Source: Exiguobacterium chiriqhucha RW-2
GTDB lineage: Bacteria; Bacillota; Bacilli; Exiguobacteriales; Exiguobacteriaceae
Length of the DNA stretch: 64,000 bases
Direction: 5' to 3'
Assembly: GCF_000416965.1 (NCBI RefSeq)
Contig: NZ_ATCL01000020.1
Span: 868,001-932,000, forward strand
Shown piece after piece: positions 62,281 through 64,000 of this stretch. The notes below the pieces were generated by a model. That model saw only the letters and a list, made by a program, of their open reading frames with translations. It searched no databases and was not told where the DNA came from. The translations under genes and the position numbers were made by a program. Every line of letters starts with the position of its first letter. Position 1 is the first letter of the stretch.

Positions 62281-62736
62281 TCACTTCACGCTGAAGAGCG
62301 CTTGGCCGTATTCGACTAAATCGCCATCTGCGACGAGGATCTCGACGATCTCCCCGCTGATTTCCGTCTCGACATCATTGAACAGTTTCATCGCTTCTAA
62401 AATACAGACGACCTGTCCGGCTTCGACGCGGTCGCCGACTTGAACGTAAGCGTCTTTGTCCGGTGCCGGACGCGAATAGAACGTCCCGACCATCGGTGAC
62501 GTGATCGTGCGCAAATTGCTCGGCGCAGGTGTTGGTGCCGCTTCTTGTTCTGTCTCGACGACTGGCGCAGGTGCTGCGACCGGGGCCGCGTGCACGATCG
62601 GTGTATGAGTAGCGGCGAATTGTGGGGCCGCTTCCTTTTTCAATGAAAGTTTAAACTCCGGCGTCTCGAGTTCCATCTCGTGAACGGACGTCTGATCGAG
62701 TAATGTGATCAGCTCTTTAATGTGTTCGATTTGCAT
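62281..62736 (-). CDS. accB: Biotin carboxyl carrier protein
   Basis: A 151-residue carrier. The N-terminal 35 residues contact biotin carboxylase, a Pro/Ala/Thr-rich linker follows (38-75), and the biotinyl domain ends the protein, with the biotin Lys117 in LEAMKLFND. First gene of accBC. The control region upstream carries two operator-like sites. In spore formers the spoIIIA operon lies between this gene and efp; it is missing here. Confidence 0.95.
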   Translation of the reverse strand: MQIEHIKELITLLDQTSVHEMELETPEFKLSLKKEAAPQFAATHTPIVHAAPVAAPAPVVETEQEAAPTPAPSNLRTITSPMVGTFYSRPAPDKDAYVQVGDRVEAGQVVCILEAMKLFNDVETEISGEIVEILVADGDLVEYGQALFSVK

Positions 62737-62750
62737 GAAATAACCCCCTG

Positions 62751-62768
62751 TTTATACCTGGTACTAAT
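62751..62768. promoter_or_regulatory. FapR-like operator in the accB leader
   Basis: On the minus strand ATTAGTACC-A-GGTATAAA, a near-palindrome of the FapR type (TTAGTACC...GGTACTAA). It lies just after the expected transcription start. FapR represses fatty acid genes and is released by malonyl-CoA, so this would couple accBC to its own product. Confidence 0.65.
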
Positions 62769-62777
62769 CTCTACTCT

Positions 62778-62806
62778 ACTATAACTGGTCAGACCAGTGA
62801 ATGCAA
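62778..62806 (-). promoter_or_regulatory. Promoter of accBC
   Basis: Minus-strand TTGCAT (62801-62806), a 17-base spacer and TATAGT (62778-62783). The spacer is almost wholly filled by a perfect palindrome. Confidence 0.75.
62784..62798. promoter_or_regulatory. Palindromic operator in the accBC promoter spacer
   Basis: ACTGGTC-A-GACCAGT is a perfect 7+1+7 palindrome exactly between -35 and -10. The form TGGTCNGACCA is that of sites for GntR-family regulators of the FadR/PdhR/LldR type, so a repressor bound here would exclude RNA polymerase. The protein is not in this window. Confidence 0.6.
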
Positions 62807-62810
62807 CGAC

Positions 62811-62845
62811 AAAAAAAGGGCCCATTCCGAAGAATGGACACCCTT
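62811..62845 (-). terminator. Terminator of efp
   Basis: GGGTGTCCATTC, TTCG tetraloop, GAATGGGCCC (imperfect stem) and seven T on the minus strand, four bases after the efp stop and just upstream of the accB promoter. Confidence 0.85.
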
Positions 62846-62848
62846 GGT

Positions 62849-63415
62849 TTACCCGTTATAGCGGCCCGTGAACTCGCCTGTGCGCGTGTCGACCGTTACT
62901 TTTTCGCCTGGCTCGATGAAGAGCGGCACTTGAATGATGTGGCCCGTTTCGACCGTCGCGTTTTTCTTCACGTTCGATGCCGTGTCGCCTTTGACGCCTG
63001 GATCAGCTTCGACAATCGTTAAGACGACCGTCGTCGGAAGCTCGATTCCGAGAATCTCACCGTCGTAGTCAGCGATACTTACTTCCATGTTCTCGAGCAT
63101 GTACGGGAGCGCCGCTTTCACTTGCTCGCCCGTCAATTCGAGCTGTTCATACGACTCTGTGTCCATGAACACGTACGTATCGCCCATCGGATAGAGGTAC
63201 TGCATGCGTTTCCGTTCGATGTGCGCACGTTCGATGCGCTCGCCACCACGGAACGTCGTCTCTTGAATCGCGCCTGTGCGTAAGTTACGCATTTTCGTGC
63301 GGACGAAGGCCGCGCCTTTACCTGGCTTGACGTGTTGGAATTCGATGACTTGCCAAATCGAACCGTCAGACGTCTTGACCGTTAAGCCTGTTTTTAAATC
63401 GTTTACTGATACCAT
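62849..63415 (-). CDS. efp: Elongation factor P
   Basis: A 188-residue translation factor that relieves ribosome stalling at polyproline. Three beta-barrel domains; the tip loop of domain I is [13 protein letters not shown], with Lys in the place that B. subtilis modifies with 5-aminopentanol. TAGGAGGAAATCAAC precedes the ATG. Follows the Xaa-Pro peptidase gene by 29 bases, as in Bacillus. Confidence 0.95.
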   Translation of the reverse strand: MVSVNDLKTGLTVKTSDGSIWQVIEFQHVKPGKGAAFVRTKMRNLRTGAIQETTFRGGERIERAHIERKRMQYLYPMGDTYVFMDTESYEQLELTGEQVKAALPYMLENMEVSIADYDGEILGIELPTTVVLTIVEADPGVKGDTASNVKKNATVETGHIIQVPLFIEPGEKVTVDTRTGEFTGRYNG

Positions 63416-63444
63416 GTTGATTTCCTCCTAAAATGAGCTGAGAC

Positions 63445-64000
63445 TCAAGCCTCAATCGTAATTAACTCTTTTGGCGACTGCGTGAGACGGATGTTGCCCG
63501 TCTCCGTGACGACCACGTCATCCTCGATGCGGCAACCGCCGATCCCGGCGATATAGATACCCGGTTCAATCGTGACGACCATCCCCGGCTCGAGCACCGT
63601 CTCCGAACGGAATGACAAGCCTGGTGCCTCATGCACTTCCATGCCGAGACCGTGGCCTGTCGAATGTCCGAAGTACTCACCGTAGCCCGCGTCTTTAATC
63701 ACGTCACGCGTCAATGCGTCCGCCTCGATTCCCGTGATGCCAGCTTTCGTGCCCTCGACACCTGCGAGTTGAGCCCGGAGCACCGTATCGTAAATCGTGC
63801 GCAACTCGTCCGAGATGTCCCCGATAGCGAGCGTACGTGTGATATCCGAGCAGTATCCTTGATAGTAGGCACCGAAATCGAGCGTCACGAGTTCTCCCGC
63901 CTCGATGACCTTGTCGCTGGCCACACCGTGCGGCAATGCCGAACGATGCCCTGACGCAACGATCATATCGAACGAAGATGAGTCCGCACCTTGGGCCCGC
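63445..64000 (-). CDS. Xaa-Pro peptidase, M24 family (YqhT-like, 5' end outside the window)
   Basis: The last 184 residues of a metallopeptidase that removes N-terminal residues before proline. The metal ligands are all in the visible part: VTLDFGAYYQGYCSDITRT (two Asp), STGHGLGMEVHEAPG (His, with substrate-binding His), VTIEPGIYI (Glu) and CRIEDDVVV (Glu). The frame enters the window at 63999 with RAQGADSSSFDMIVASG. Co-transcribed with efp. Confidence 0.9.
   Translation of the reverse strand, partial: RAQGADSSSFDMIVASGHRSALPHGVASDKVIEAGELVTLDFGAYYQGYCSDITRTLAIGDISDELRTIYDTVLRAQLAGVEGTKAGITGIEADALTRDVIKDAGYGEYFGHSTGHGLGMEVHEAPGLSFRSETVLEPGMVVTIEPGIYIAGIGGCRIEDDVVVTETGNIRLTQSPKELITIEA

Noticed and set aside
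1-64000. CRISPR arrays, tRNA, rRNA, prophage or integrative element boundaries
   Set aside because: No regularly spaced repeats, no cloverleaf or rRNA sequence, no integrase or phage structural genes, and gene order follows the chromosomal backbone throughout.

Overview
The window is a chromosomal segment of a low-to-moderate-GC Bacillota bacterium, most likely Exiguobacterium. The gene order matches the Bacillus subtilis fur-yqj-yqi-bkd-spo0A-recN-argR-dxs-xse-folD-nusB-acc-efp backbone. Shine-Dalgarno sites are strong AGGAGG types, TTG and GTG starts are frequent, and sigma-A, sigma-D-like, sigma-W-like and sigma-54 promoters can be read directly. Spo0A and Spo0M are present, but the sporulation genes that sit between these neighbours in spore formers (spoIVB between recN and spo0A, the spoIIIA operon between accB and efp) are absent. 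That fits a non-sporulating member of the Bacilli. No rRNA, tRNA, CRISPR array or intact insertion sequence was seen.

Layout. 1-4.4 kb: end of a membrane protein, a VOC protein, a HAD phosphatase, Fur, NudF, an aldo/keto reductase, a PadR regulator and a thioredoxin-like protein. 4.4-9.5 kb: a tightly overlapping operon resembling E. coli ynjBCD-ynjF (binding lipoprotein, two permeases, ATPase, CDP-alcohol phosphatidyltransferase) ending in an FAD oxidoreductase. 9.5-12.8 kb: SDR, MBL hydrolase and gapN. 12.9-16.5 kb: signalling genes (CheV, a stand-alone HPt protein, a response-regulator PP2C phosphatase) around a CorA transporter. 16.6-24.5 kb: a YtzI-like peptide, topB, DMT and MATE transporters, the trhP1-trhP2 tRNA hydroxylation pair and a YqjQ-like SDR.

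24.6-29.3 kb: an rnz-led operon encoding an unusual ECF-type transporter with a DUF4430 lipoprotein, a T component, an S component and an ATPase whose motifs are divided between two half-domains. 29.3-38.4 kb: a 57-residue orphan, a YqjE peptidase, a Prli42-like miniprotein convergent with yqjA, a glucosaminidase, FadH, an HD protein, YtkL-like MBL protein, the artPQR amino acid ABC transporter, a DUF952 protein and a BrxB bacilliredoxin. 38.5-40.5 kb: a methyltransferase and spo0M.

40.6-50.2 kb: the complete branched-chain amino acid catabolic operon ptb-bcd-buk-lpdV-bkdAA-bkdAB-bkdB under the sigma-54 activator BkdR, with a visible -24/-12 promoter and a CcpA-type site. Together these convert leucine, isoleucine and valine to branched acyl-CoA primers, and through Ptb/Buk to ATP. 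50.6-51.2 kb holds a decayed IS256-type transposase. 51.2-64 kb: spo0A-recN-argR-tlyA, dxs, ispA-xseB-xseA-folD-nusB, accC-accB and efp-yqhT, all on the minus strand. The accBC promoter carries two operator-like sites, one of FapR type. Branched acyl-CoA primers, malonyl-CoA supply and the FapR-type site all bear on membrane lipid synthesis.
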